The notes below the pieces were generated by a model. It was given only the letters and a program-made list of their open reading frames with translations, was not told the origin of the DNA and searched no databases. A program made the translations under genes and the position numbers. A stretch of 64,000 nt of DNA, taken from NCBI GenBank assembly GCA_036489765.1, contig DASXFE010000078.1:1-64000 (forward strand), written 5' to 3'. The stretch comes from DATARH01 sp036489765. Lineage in GTDB: Bacteria > Pseudomonadota > Alphaproteobacteria > ATCC43930 > CGMCC-115725. How positions within the stretch are numbered: position 1 is the first letter of the stretch; every line of letters starts with the position of its first letter. Below, in pieces: positions 50,000-59,150 of the stretch.

Positions 50000-51701
50000 C
50001 CGCCCCGCCCGGCCGGCGCTTGTCGTTGGCGCCGAAGAGATGGTCGGTCGCGGGATCGATCTCGATCAATTCGACCGCGCCCCATGGTTTCTGCTCCTTG
50101 AGGGTGTAGCCCATCCCCACGAGCGCAGCGACGGTCTCCGGCGAGAGGCCATCCGTCTCGTAAAACAGCGTGTCGGGGAGGAACTGATGGTGGACGCGCG
50201 GCGCGTCGACCGCCTGCTGCGGCCTCATGCCGAAATCGAGGATGTTGGTCAGGGCTTCTAGAACGGCGGTGGTGATGCGCGGCCCGCCGGGACTGCCGAG
50301 AACGAGGCGAAGCGCGCGGTCCTTGGTGACGATCGTCGGGGTCATCGAGGATAGCGGGCGCTTGCCGGGTGCGATCACGTTGGCCTTGCCCTGGCGCAGC
50401 CCGAACATGTTCGGCGCCCCGGGCTTGGCGGCGAAATCGTCCATCTCGTCGTTGAGCAGGAAGCCGGTGCCGGGCGCGACGACGCAGGCACCGAAAAATC
50501 CGTTGATCGTATAGGTCACCGCGACCGCGTTCCCGGCTCCGTCGACGACCGAGTAATGTGTTGTCTGCGGTCGCTCGTGCGGCGGCGAGCCGGGCCCCAG
50601 CGCCGCCGACGAGGTCGCCTTGTCGGGCAGGATTGAGGTCCGGATCGCCGCGGCGTGCTCGGGCGACAGCATCCAGTCGAGCGGGTTTTTGACAAAGGCG
50701 GGGTCGCCCAGCCAGGCATTGCGGTCGAGATACGCGTGGCGCATCGCCTCGCCGAACAGGTGGATCGCAGCCGCGGAGCCCGGTTTCAGCGCCGCCAGAT
50801 CGTAGCCGCCGAGCACGTTCAGCATCTCGCAGAGGACAGCGCCGCCCGAGCTCGGCGGCGGGGCCGAGTTGATGCGGTAGCCGCGGTAGGTGCAGGTGAT
50901 TGGCGCCGCCTCGTCGGTCGTGTAGGCGGCGAAATCGGCTGCGCTCAGCGCGCCGCCTGAGGCCGCCGCGACCTTTTCGGCGATCGGGCCGCGGTAGAAG
51001 GCGTCGGGGCCCTGTTCGGCGATCAGCGACAGGGTCGCGGCGAGGTCGGGCTGGGTGAGGCGATCGCCGGGCTCAGGCGGCTTGCCGTCGGGGCGCAGGA
51101 ATATGCGGGCGGCCTCGGGATCTTGCGCGAGGCGGTCGGCCTTGTCCGCGATCAAGGCGGCGTCGTCGGCGCCGAGCACGAACCCGTCGCGCGCGAGGGC
51201 GATCGCCGGTGCCATGACCCGGCCGCGCGGCAGAGTGCCGTACTCCTGTAGGGCACGGTCGAGCCCCAGCACCGTGCCGGGCACACCGGCGGCGCGCCAG
51301 CCATAACGGCTCGCGTCGCGGACCGGCTCGCCCGCGGCGTCGAGATACATATCGGGCCGAGCGGCGGCGGGCGCGGTCTCGCGAAAATCGACAAAGGTCT
51401 CGTGGCCGTCGGCGCGGCGGATCACCATGAACCCGCCGCCGCCGATATTGCCGCAACATGGATCGACCACGGCCAGCGCGTAGCCGACCGCAACCGCCGC
51501 GTCGATCGCGTTGCCGCCGGCCTTGAGGATCGCCAGCCCGGCCGTGCTCGCCTCGTGCTCCGTGGAGACCACCATGCCGTGCCGCGCTTCGACCGCCGTC
51601 GTGGTTTCAGCGCGCGCCGCCGACGGCAGGAACAGTCCCGCAACTGCCGAAATCATGGTTAGCAGATAATGAATGCGCACGAGATCCTTCTTCTTAACCA
51701 T
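49986..51701 (-). CDS. ggt: Gamma-glutamyltransferase
   Basis: Periplasmic Ntn-hydrolase that splits glutathione and transfers its gamma-glutamyl group, 571 residues. A signal peptide (MISAVAGLFLPSAARA, with a leading MVKKKDLVRIHYLLT) precedes the ARHGMVVSTEHEASTAGLAI start of the family. The autoprocessing site is PQTTHYSVVDGAGNAVAVTY, with the new N-terminal Thr as nucleophile. GSPGGPRITTAVLEALTNIL is the substrate-binding GG loop, and NIGGGGFMVI is near the N-terminus. AGAAGGG lies just before the ATG. Confidence 0.97.
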   Translation of the reverse strand: MVKKKDLVRIHYLLTMISAVAGLFLPSAARAETTTAVEARHGMVVSTEHEASTAGLAILKAGGNAIDAAVAVGYALAVVDPCCGNIGGGGFMVIRRADGHETFVDFRETAPAAARPDMYLDAAGEPVRDASRYGWRAAGVPGTVLGLDRALQEYGTLPRGRVMAPAIALARDGFVLGADDAALIADKADRLAQDPEAARIFLRPDGKPPEPGDRLTQPDLAATLSLIAEQGPDAFYRGPIAEKVAAASGGALSAADFAAYTTDEAAPITCTYRGYRINSAPPPSSGGAVLCEMLNVLGGYDLAALKPGSAAAIHLFGEAMRHAYLDRNAWLGDPAFVKNPLDWMLSPEHAAAIRTSILPDKATSSAALGPGSPPHERPQTTHYSVVDGAGNAVAVTYTINGFFGACVVAPGTGFLLNDEMDDFAAKPGAPNMFGLRQGKANVIAPGKRPLSSMTPTIVTKDRALRLVLGSPGGPRITTAVLEALTNILDFGMRPQQAVDAPRVHHQFLPDTLFYETDGLSPETVAALVGMGYTLKEQKPWGAVELIEIDPATDHLFGANDKRRPGGAAMGF

Positions 51702-51868
51702 GAACCCTTCTATTCATTCGGAAGTTAACCATCAAACGGCAAGTATTTAAGCAATCAGCCCGTCATTTTTTGCGTGATTACGCTGGGAATGCGACGAGCT
51801 TTTACGGTCGCTTAAGAGGCACGGGCGTATTTGCGCAGCACGATTAGCATACTGGACAGCGAAGCCAT

Positions 51869-53500
51869 ATGACCTCCTCTCATGCTGTCGATGGAACAGG
51901 CCGCGCCGAAGCCAGCGGGGCGACCTATCCGGTCCCGGCGTCGCCGCGCCGGAGCGGGCGCCCGCTCGAGCGGAGGCCGCGCATCGGCCAAAGCCGCCGC
52001 GATCGCCGCGCCGAGGACTCACGGCCGCGGAACTCCGTTCCGGGGCCCACCGACGCGGCGCGTTTCGGCACACCCGAGGCGAACGAGGCTCCCCGGCGTC
52101 GCCTCGACCCGCGCGCGATCTGTCTCGCCGTGCGCGCGGTCGATGCGGCGCTGCTGATCGGCACCGGGATCGCCAGCTATTGCCTGCGGCCCGGGTTCCC
52201 GCCGGTGCCGAGCGTAGCGAATGTGCTGATCGGCCTGGCGATCGTCACGATCGCGCTGCGCCCGTCGCGCGGAGAGCCGTTGCCGATCCGCGACGTCATC
52301 GGGCAGACGCGCTCGCGGCTTGGCGGCGAGGCGATCATGCGTACGCTGGCGCCATTTGCGCTGGCGCTGATCGCAGTGCTGCTGCTCCAGGGTTTTGCCA
52401 ACCCGATGTTCGGCTGGCTCGCGACCTGGGCGTCGGGGGCGGCCTGCGCCGTGCTCGGCATTCATCTCTGCGCCGCCACCCGGATCATGCGCTGGCATGC
52501 CGAAGGGCGGTTCAAGCGGACGGTGGCGATCTTCGGGTCGGGCGATCTGGCGGCCCGGCTGCTGGAGCGGCTGCACGCGGCCTGCTCGGATTCGATCGAG
52601 CTCGTCGGCGTGTTCGACGACCGCCGGCGGGCCGGCAACACCAATCTGCAGGCGCTGGTGTGCGGCAACTCGCGCGACCTGATCGAGCTGTCGCGCCAGC
52701 GCATGATCGACCGGGTCGTCGTCGCCCTGCCGCATTCGGCTGAGCAGCGGCTCGTCGAGGTGCTGCGCAAGCTGCATCACATGCCCGTCGAGATCAGCCT
52801 TGCGCCCGACATGGTCGGGTTCAGCGTCGCCGGCCGCGATTCGGCGGAATTCGGCGGTTTGCCGCTGATCGACGTCTACGGGCAACCCTTGAGCTTTGGC
52901 CAGAACCTGGCCAAGGGGATGTTCGACAAGATCATCGCCGCGCTGGCGCTGACCGTCGCCGCACCGGTGATGCTGGCTTGCGCGATCGCGATCAAGTTCG
53001 ACAGCCGGGGGCCGGTATTGTTCTGCCAGCCTCGCCTCGGCTTTGGCGACCGGGTCATCAAGGTGTTCAAGTTCCGCTCGATGTACCACGAGGCGGCCGA
53101 TCTCGCCTGCGAGCGGCAGTCGAGCAAGGACGATCCGCGAATCACCCGAATTGGCCGCTTCCTGCGCAAATCTAGCCTCGACGAGCTGCCGCAGCTCATC
53201 AACGTGTTGCGGGGCGAGATGTCGCTGGTCGGGCCGCGCCCCCACGCGATCGCGATGCAGGTCGAGCACCGGCGCAACGAGGATATCGTGCCGGATTACG
53301 CGCTGCGCCATCACGTCAAGCCCGGGATTACCGGGTGGGCGCAGGTCAACGGCTATAACGGGCCGGTCGACACGGTCGAGGCGCTGCGTGCCCGCGTTGC
53401 CCACGACCTCGATTACATCAACAACTGGTCGCTGTGGTTCGATGTCCGCAGCCTGTTGTTGACGCTCAAGGTGCTCGTCGCCCAGCGCCACGTGTACTGA
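51869..53500 (+). CDS. Polyprenyl-phosphate sugar-1-phosphate transferase (exopolysaccharide initiation)
   Basis: Priming enzyme that loads the first sugar phosphate on undecaprenyl phosphate, 543 residues. A basic low-complexity tail (residues 1-75) precedes four N-terminal membrane segments, a CoA-binding-like domain (TVAIFGSGDLAARLLERLHA, DRVVVALPHSAEQRL), then a fifth segment (KIIAALALTVAAPVMLACAI) and the C-terminal catalytic domain: KFDSRGPVLFCQPRLGFGDR, VFKFRSMYHEAAD, SLDELPQLINVLRGEMSLVG, PRPH and PGITGWAQVNGYNG. This is the WcaJ/PssY type. The true start could be later than 51869, since the first 70 codons look weak. Confidence 0.93.
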   Translation: MTSSHAVDGTGRAEASGATYPVPASPRRSGRPLERRPRIGQSRRDRRAEDSRPRNSVPGPTDAARFGTPEANEAPRRRLDPRAICLAVRAVDAALLIGTGIASYCLRPGFPPVPSVANVLIGLAIVTIALRPSRGEPLPIRDVIGQTRSRLGGEAIMRTLAPFALALIAVLLLQGFANPMFGWLATWASGAACAVLGIHLCAATRIMRWHAEGRFKRTVAIFGSGDLAARLLERLHAACSDSIELVGVFDDRRRAGNTNLQALVCGNSRDLIELSRQRMIDRVVVALPHSAEQRLVEVLRKLHHMPVEISLAPDMVGFSVAGRDSAEFGGLPLIDVYGQPLSFGQNLAKGMFDKIIAALALTVAAPVMLACAIAIKFDSRGPVLFCQPRLGFGDRVIKVFKFRSMYHEAADLACERQSSKDDPRITRIGRFLRKSSLDELPQLINVLRGEMSLVGPRPHAIAMQVEHRRNEDIVPDYALRHHVKPGITGWAQVNGYNGPVDTVEALRARVAHDLDYINNWSLWFDVRSLLLTLKVLVAQRHVY

Positions 53501-53633
53501 TCCTCCGCGATCATCGGCGCCCCGGCGATCAACCGGCTTGTGGCGCCGAGTCGAGTTCAGCGATATTTCGCCGATCGGTTTGCGGCGCGTGGGGGAACGG
53601 GCCGGCCGACACCAAATCAGGGGAGGCCGGGCG

Positions 53634-54332
53634 TTGACCGCTTGGAAATCGCTGCTTGCTGTCGCATTGCTGCTCGCGGGGCTGGTCGCCGGGCTCGATG
53701 CCTGCACACCGTCGGCGCCGAATATCGCGAGCGACAATGTCGTCCCCGGCGGGGTGCCGCTGACTGCCGAGCACACCCTGGCGCCCGGCGACGAGATCGA
53801 GATCCGCTTTCCTTACATGGCCGATCTCAACGACCGCGTGGTTGTCGGCCCGGACGGCCGGGTGTCGCTGCAGCTCGTCAACACGGTGGCCCTCAGCGGG
53901 CTGACCGTCGCCGAGGCGACGAAGAGGCTCGACGGGGATTACGCCAAGGTCGTCAAAAGCCCGATGCTGACCGTAACCGTGCGCACTTATGCGCCGGAAT
54001 CGGTCTATGTCGACGGCTGGGTCAACACGCCGGGCCTCGTCCGCAGTGACGTGCCGCTGACCGTATCGCGCGCCCTGGCGCAGGCGGGCGGCGTCAAGAC
54101 CGGGGCCAAGACCGACTACATCCTGGTGCTGCGCCGCGGGCCCGATCACAAGACGCATTACTACCAGGTCGCGCTCGGCGGCTACGGCGGCGCCGGCGAA
54201 GGGGCGCAGGACCCGATGCTTAAATCTTACGACGTTGTTTACGTTCCTCAGACTACCCTCGGCTCGCTGTCTGACTTCCTCCAGACCTACGTGAAGAACA
54301 TTCCGTTCTACTTCAGCTACACGATACAGTGA
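53634..54332 (+). CDS. Polysaccharide export outer-membrane lipoprotein (Wza-like)
   Basis: A 232-residue secreted lipoprotein of the polysaccharide biosynthesis/export family. The TTG start at 53634 is preceded by GGGGAGG at 8 bases. The signal peptide SLLAVALLLAGLVAGLDAC ends in a lipobox Cys. The poly-export domain follows: EHTLAPGDEIEIRFPYMADL, VVVGPDGRVSLQLVNTVALS, then SLBB-like repeats (SVYVDGWVNTPGLVRSD, TVSRALAQAGGVKTGAKTDY). It would form the periplasm-to-outer-membrane channel for the polymer. Confidence 0.93.
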   Translation: MTAWKSLLAVALLLAGLVAGLDACTPSAPNIASDNVVPGGVPLTAEHTLAPGDEIEIRFPYMADLNDRVVVGPDGRVSLQLVNTVALSGLTVAEATKRLDGDYAKVVKSPMLTVTVRTYAPESVYVDGWVNTPGLVRSDVPLTVSRALAQAGGVKTGAKTDYILVLRRGPDHKTHYYQVALGGYGGAGEGAQDPMLKSYDVVYVPQTTLGSLSDFLQTYVKNIPFYFSYTIQ

Positions 54333-54351
54333 GCCAAACCAGGGACTTGCG

Positions 54352-55809
54352 ATGGCCTCCAACCCGTACGACCTGACCACGAGAGAGGTTCTGAGCATCC
54401 TGTTCAAGGAGCGGCGCAAGCTGTTTGGCGCCTTTCTCGGATTGACGCTTGGCGTCATCGCGTATTCGTACATGCTGAGCCCGTATTACGACGCGACCGG
54501 GCGGCTTCTGGTCAAAACCGGCCGCGAGTTTCAGATTCGCTCCGACCCGACCCAGCCGGTCGCCTCGGCGCCGTCGTCGACAAAGCAGGAAGTCGTCAAT
54601 TCGGAAATCCAGATCCTCACGAGCCGCGACCTCATCTCGGCGGTCGTGCATCGCATGGGCCCGGGCAAGCTCTATCCCAGCAAGCGCCTGTTCGGCCTCT
54701 TCGGCGGGTCCGGGACCGAGACCGACGATGCCGCGATCAAGAGCTTTTCCAGCGATTTCAAGGTCGCCCCGGTCGAACAGTCCGACGTCATCTCGATCGC
54801 CTATCGCAACGGCGACCGCGATGTCGCGATCGAGGCGTTGAACCTCGTCGTGCAGCTCTATCAGCAAAAGCACGCCGATATGTTCAGCGACCCGCGCTAC
54901 AAATTCCTCGGCCAGCAGGCGAAGCAGTACGAGGACGAACTCAACGCACAGGTCCAGAAGATCGCCGATTTGAGATCGTCGCAATCGCTGTTCGATGTCG
55001 AGGCGCAGCGCGCGAAGCTGCTCGACGACCGCGCGTCGATCAACAGCATCCTCCAGCAGTTGAAGAGCCAGCAGATCGACGCGCATCAGCGCATCGCTTT
55101 CCTGGAGGAAAGAATCAAGGCGACGCCGGCGCTGGTGCCGGCCGGCGGTACGACCTCCGACGTCGTCGAGCAGGCCAAGGACCGGCTCCTCGACCTTCAG
55201 GTCAAGGGCGAGCAGCTGCGCGAGCGCTTTGTCGACAGCAACGCCAAGCCGTTGCAGGACAATGCGCAGCAGATCGGCCAGCTCAAGAATTTCCTCGATC
55301 GCCCTGATGCGATGAAGACCAAGGCCGCGTCGACCCGCAACACCGCCTATGACGACATGGTCGTGGCGCTGAACCGCGCGCTTGCCGACGCCGCGCCGAT
55401 CGACCAGCAGATCGCCATGCGCACCGTGGAGGCGAAGAACATCGACGCGCGCCTCCAGGCGCTGACCGAGTCCGGCAGCAAGGTCGACAACATGGAGCGC
55501 GAGCGCCGCGAGCTCGCCGAACTCGCCCACACCTACCGCGCCCGCTTCGAAGAGGCGCGGATGAGCGAGGACCTCGACCGCGAAAAAATCGTCAGCGTCT
55601 CGGTCGTCCAGCAGCCCGATGCACCGATGAAGCCCACCGGGCCGACCCACCTGCCGTTCGGGATCGCCGGGGTGCTGATCGGGCTCGTCGGCGCCGGGGG
55701 CGTGCTCGTGTACCTGCTCGTCTTCCGCGAGACCCTGATCACCGTCGAAAGCGTCGAGCGCATGCTCGGCCTCCCGGTGCTCGCCTCGGTCGCCAAACGG
55801 CGGCGGTGA
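54352..55809 (+). CDS. Polysaccharide chain-length determinant (Wzc N-terminal type, no kinase)
   Basis: A 485-residue inner-membrane Wzz/GumC protein. The first membrane segment is LFGAFLGLTLGVIAYSYMLS; a long periplasmic coiled-coil domain follows (residues 65-420; KYEDELNAQVQKIADLRSSQ-like helices around 205-240). The second segment is HLPFGIAGVLIGLVGAGGVL VYLLV near residue 440, preceded by the Pro-rich QQPDAPMKPTGPTH motif. No C-terminal tyrosine-kinase domain is present, so regulation by Wzc-type phosphorylation would need a separate protein. Starts 19 bases after the Wza-like gene. Confidence 0.93.
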   Translation: MASNPYDLTTREVLSILFKERRKLFGAFLGLTLGVIAYSYMLSPYYDATGRLLVKTGREFQIRSDPTQPVASAPSSTKQEVVNSEIQILTSRDLISAVVHRMGPGKLYPSKRLFGLFGGSGTETDDAAIKSFSSDFKVAPVEQSDVISIAYRNGDRDVAIEALNLVVQLYQQKHADMFSDPRYKFLGQQAKQYEDELNAQVQKIADLRSSQSLFDVEAQRAKLLDDRASINSILQQLKSQQIDAHQRIAFLEERIKATPALVPAGGTTSDVVEQAKDRLLDLQVKGEQLRERFVDSNAKPLQDNAQQIGQLKNFLDRPDAMKTKAASTRNTAYDDMVVALNRALADAAPIDQQIAMRTVEAKNIDARLQALTESGSKVDNMERERRELAELAHTYRARFEEARMSEDLDREKIVSVSVVQQPDAPMKPTGPTHLPFGIAGVLIGLVGAGGVLVYLLVFRETLITVESVERMLGLPVLASVAKRRR

Positions 55810-55911
55810 TTCCTCTCCCCCAATGGGCCCAATGGGCGGAGAGGGGGAGTTTGGCAACCGGTCCTTAACCAGCGGCGGGGCACACTTGCGGCACCTACAG
55901 AAGGCGCCGCG

Positions 55912-57168
55912 ATGCCCAGCTCTCCGGACCAAAGACGCGTCCTCTACGTTCTGCAAAATCTGCCGGTGCCGTTCGATCGCCGGGCCTGGCTCCAGGCCTC
56001 TGCGCTGGCGAGAAAAGGCTACGAGGTCAGCGTCGTCTGCCCCAAGGCGCGCGGGTTCAACGCGTCGCGCGAGCAGCGCGAAGGGGTCGAGATCTATCGC
56101 TATTGGTCGCCCATCGAGGCCAAGGCCAAGCTCGCCTTCATCGCCGAGTTCATCTGGTGCTTCGCCGCGACGTTCGTGTTGTCGCTGCGGATCGGATTGT
56201 TCGGGCGCGGCTTCGACATCCTCCACGTCTGCAACCCGCCCGAAACCTACTGGCCGATGGCGTGGTTCTGGCGCCTCTTCGGCAAGAGCTTTATCTGGGA
56301 CCACCGCGACCTGTCGCCCGAGCTCGCCGAGGCGAAATGGGGAAAGACCGACGGGCTGGTGATGAAGGGGCTGCTGCTGTTCGAGCGGCTGACCTTTCAG
56401 GCCGCGAACGTCGTGATCGCGACCAACGAGAGCTACAAGAAGATCGGGGTCGAACGCGGGGGCAAGGCGCCGGAGGACATCTTTATCGTCCGCTCGGCGC
56501 CGGCGCTGTCGCGGTTCCAGGTGCATGAGCCCGACCCGGCGTGGAAGCGCGGCAAAAAGCACCTCGTCCTCTATCTCGGCGAAATCTGCGAGCAGGACGG
56601 GGTCGAGCACCTGGTCCGCGCCGTTAAGGCCTTGCGCGACAGGCTCGGCCGCGACGATTTCCATTGCATCCTCGTCGGCGGCGGCCCGCACCAGCCGGCG
56701 GTGGTCGCGGCGGCCGAGGCCGAGGGGGTTGCCGATCTCTGCACCTTCACCGGCACGATCAGCGACGATGACAAGCTCTGCCGCGTCCTGTCCTCGGCCG
56801 ATGTCGCGATCGAGCCGGTGCCCAAGAACGGCTGGTCTGACCGCAGCACCGCCAACAAGATCGTCGAATACATGTTCTTCAGCCTGCCGATCGTGTCGTC
56901 GGATCTGATCGAGGCGCGGGTCTCGGCCGGCGACTCGGCGCTCTACGTGACGCCGGGCGACGATGTCGCGATGGCCGAGGGGATCGCGACGCTGCTCGAC
57001 GATCCCGACCGCCGCCGCGCGATGGGCGAGTTCGGCCGGGCCCGGCTGCACGGCGCGCTCGCCTTCGAGTTCTCGATCCCGCCGCTCCTCGCCGCCTACG
57101 ACGCCGCCTGGGCCGTGACCGGTCGCGGCAAGGCGACCGGGCTGATCGCGGCTAGCCAGAAGGTGTGA
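55912..57168 (+). CDS. Glycosyltransferase (GT4 family)
   Basis: A 418-residue GT-B glycosyltransferase. N-terminal domain: VLYVLQNLPVPFDRRAWLQA and KGYEVSVVCPKARGFNASRE; DILHVCNPPETYWPMAWFWR and the acceptor-loop FIWDHRDLSPELAEAKWG follow. The C-terminal nucleotide-sugar domain has LVLYLGEICEQDGVEHLVRA, ILVGGGPHQPAVVAAAEAEG and the catalytic-type EPVPKNGWSDRSTANKIVEY with an E-x7-E-like pattern. It adds a sugar to the lipid-linked repeat unit. It is followed 7 bases later by the ATPase gene. Confidence 0.92.
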   Translation: MPSSPDQRRVLYVLQNLPVPFDRRAWLQASALARKGYEVSVVCPKARGFNASREQREGVEIYRYWSPIEAKAKLAFIAEFIWCFAATFVLSLRIGLFGRGFDILHVCNPPETYWPMAWFWRLFGKSFIWDHRDLSPELAEAKWGKTDGLVMKGLLLFERLTFQAANVVIATNESYKKIGVERGGKAPEDIFIVRSAPALSRFQVHEPDPAWKRGKKHLVLYLGEICEQDGVEHLVRAVKALRDRLGRDDFHCILVGGGPHQPAVVAAAEAEGVADLCTFTGTISDDDKLCRVLSSADVAIEPVPKNGWSDRSTANKIVEYMFFSLPIVSSDLIEARVSAGDSALYVTPGDDVAMAEGIATLLDDPDRRRAMGEFGRARLHGALAFEFSIPPLLAAYDAAWAVTGRGKATGLIAASQKV

Positions 57169-57175
57169 CGGCTCC

Positions 57176-58351
57176 ATGTACGAGCGCTTTTACGGGCTCT
57201 ATCGCCCGCCCTTCGCGGTCACGCCGGACCCGAGCCTCCTCTATATGAGCCGGGCGCATCGTGAGGCGCTGGCGACGATCATCTACGGCATCGAAAGCCG
57301 CAAAGGCTTTATCGTCTGCACCGGTGAGGTCGGCACCGGCAAGACCACGGTGATCCGTGCCTTCTTCGACCAGGTCGAAGGGGAAGATTACAAGATCATC
57401 TACCTGTTCACACCGCAGATTGGGCCCCTGGACATGGCCCGGTGCATCTGCCGCGAGCTCGGCATCGCCGAGCCGGACAGCGTTTTCGCCGCAGTGCCGT
57501 TGCTGCAGCTGAAGCTCCTCGAAATCTTCGAAAGCGGCCGCACGGTCGTGCTGATGATCGACGAGGCACAGCTCCTCCCGGCGGAAACGCTCGAATTCCT
57601 GCGGCTGCTCAGCAATTTCGAGACCGATACCGAAAAGCTGATTCAGATCGTGCTGGTCGGCCAGCCCGAGGTCGACGAGATGCTGGCCCGCCGCGACATG
57701 CGCCAGGTCGCCCAGCGCATCGCACTGCGGGCCCGGCTCGGCGCGCTGAGCCTCGAGGAAAGCGTCGACTACCTGGCCTATCGCCTGGTCGCTTGCGGGG
57801 CACGAGACCTCGGCCAGGCCCTGTCGGCGACGGCGGCGGCGACGATCGCCCAGGCTGCCGGCGGCATTCCGCGCCGCATCAACATCCTCGCCGACAATGT
57901 CCTGATCGCCGGGTTCGGCAGCAATCAGCGTCCGGTGGGCAACCAGCTCGCCGCCGCGACGGTACGCGAGTTCGAGACCAATTCCGGCGGCGCGGACAGT
58001 GCCCGCCCACGCCGCTTCGCCTGGCGCCCCCGGCTGCTGCGCCCCTATGACCCGATCTACGCGTCGCCCGTGGCGGCATGGGAGGGCGCCGCGCCTGAGG
58101 TCGCGGATGAGGTCGAGCCTCATGTCCAATTCGAGCCGGAGGTCGATGTCGAGCGCCAGCCCCAGCCTGCGCCTGAGCCGGAATCGAACATCGTGCGTCC
58201 TCATTTCCTCGGACGCCGGATCGACGCGCCTCCGGCGCACGGGAAGCCGCGGATCGCGTGGCGCATCCGGGTGAGGCCGCAGGAACGTTTTCGGCTGAAG
58301 CCGCGCGTCGAGCTGGTCGGGTTCACACGGCGTTCCGGCACCTCGTCCTAG
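57176..58351 (+). CDS. ExeA/XrtA-associated-type AAA ATPase
   Basis: A 391-residue ATPase. The N-terminal YERFYGLYRPPFAVTPDPSL is the hallmark of ExeA-type AAA ATPases. Walker A is CTGEVGTGKTTVIRAFF, Walker B is TVVLMIDEAQLLPAETLEFL, and sensor/arginine parts include LIQIVLVGQPEVDEMLARRD and IAQAAGGIPRRINILADNVL. It ends with a Pro/Glu-rich tail (about residues 300-350) and a basic C-terminus. In exosortase-type exopolysaccharide loci, such ATPases accompany export genes; no exosortase gene is in the window. It probably assists polymer secretion. Confidence 0.9.
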   Translation: MYERFYGLYRPPFAVTPDPSLLYMSRAHREALATIIYGIESRKGFIVCTGEVGTGKTTVIRAFFDQVEGEDYKIIYLFTPQIGPLDMARCICRELGIAEPDSVFAAVPLLQLKLLEIFESGRTVVLMIDEAQLLPAETLEFLRLLSNFETDTEKLIQIVLVGQPEVDEMLARRDMRQVAQRIALRARLGALSLEESVDYLAYRLVACGARDLGQALSATAAATIAQAAGGIPRRINILADNVLIAGFGSNQRPVGNQLAAATVREFETNSGGADSARPRRFAWRPRLLRPYDPIYASPVAAWEGAAPEVADEVEPHVQFEPEVDVERQPQPAPEPESNIVRPHFLGRRIDAPPAHGKPRIAWRIRVRPQERFRLKPRVELVGFTRRSGTSS

Positions 58352-58488
58352 ACGCAAGGATGGACCAGCCGGTGACAAGTGCCGCGGACGGCGTGCGGCT
58401 GCGGCCGGGGCGACGCGGCCTGCTGACCAACGCCCTTTAACCAAATACCAAGCTAAGCGCGGGAGAATCGGTGCGGCGGCGCGGCGCG

Positions 58489-59100
58489 CTATTGGGCGCC
58501 GGTACACAGTGCGGTCATCTTGCGGTTGGCGGCGGCCCGGGAAAGCATGAAATCCTCGACGAACACGGTCAGCTCCGAGCCGGTCTGCTTGTCCTTGAGC
58601 GTGGCACGGCCCGGTTTGTTGAAATCGCCGGAGACCTGGTCGTCCTTCCCGACGATGCCGCCGGCGAGCCGGTCGAGCACGGCGTAGCCTTGCGGCGTCT
58701 CGACAAAGATCCGGTTGCCGCATCCCGTGGTGCGCGCGACCGAGCCGTTGGCCAGCGCGTTTCCGTTCTCGCCCCGGCAGGCGATGGCGATGCGCGGCGT
58801 CACATCCTGCTGCGACAGCCGCCGCTCCTCGATCTCGGCCGTGAAGTTGAAGCCTTTGGTGCGGTCGTAGAGATTGGCATGCCCGATCCCGTCGACATTG
58901 CCGACGAGGTCGTCCTTGTCGGCAACGCCGGTGCCGCCGATGCCGCTCAGGATCGAATAGCCGGTGCTGCTGCTGACAAAGATCTTGTCGCCGCAACCCT
59001 GCGCGCGAAACACGCTGCCGTCGGCCCGCGCCGGCCCGGACGCGGCGAGCGCCAGCGCGACGATCATCACCCCGGGGACCAGCCCCAAGCCCTGCCGCAT
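58489..59100 (-). CDS. Secreted protein with two tandem copies of an unknown module
   Basis: A 203-residue exported protein (signal LGLVPGVMIVALALAASGPA, cleaved near ARA-D). The mature protein is a duplication: GCGDKIFVSSSTGYSILSGI and GCGNRIFVETPQGYAVLDRL align over the first halves; ADKDDLVGNVDGIGHANLYD and VGKDDQVSGDFNKPGRATLK over the second; and each ends with F-TAEIEE/LTVFVEDF. The CxxxIxV start of each unit and two more Cys (ACRGENG, LCTGAQ) suggest disulfides. I do not recognise the module. It is on the opposite strand inside the exopolysaccharide locus, divergent from the ligase gene by 50 bases. Confidence 0.85.
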   Translation of the reverse strand: MRQGLGLVPGVMIVALALAASGPARADGSVFRAQGCGDKIFVSSSTGYSILSGIGGTGVADKDDLVGNVDGIGHANLYDRTKGFNFTAEIEERRLSQQDVTPRIAIACRGENGNALANGSVARTTGCGNRIFVETPQGYAVLDRLAGGIVGKDDQVSGDFNKPGRATLKDKQTGSELTVFVEDFMLSRAAANRKMTALCTGAQ

Positions 59101-59150
59101 CCCCTGCGCCTTTCCCCTCCAGGTGCGGGCGCACACTGGCACCGATCGCC

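Noticed and set aside
54313..57177. A 954-codon minus-strand frame opposite the Wzc-like and glycosyltransferase genes
   Set aside because: Spans two genes and an intergenic gap with shadow-type composition.
58258..58440. A 60-codon plus-strand ORF at the end of the ATPase gene
   Set aside because: Largely overlaps the ATPase coding sequence in another frame; remaining 26 codons have no support.
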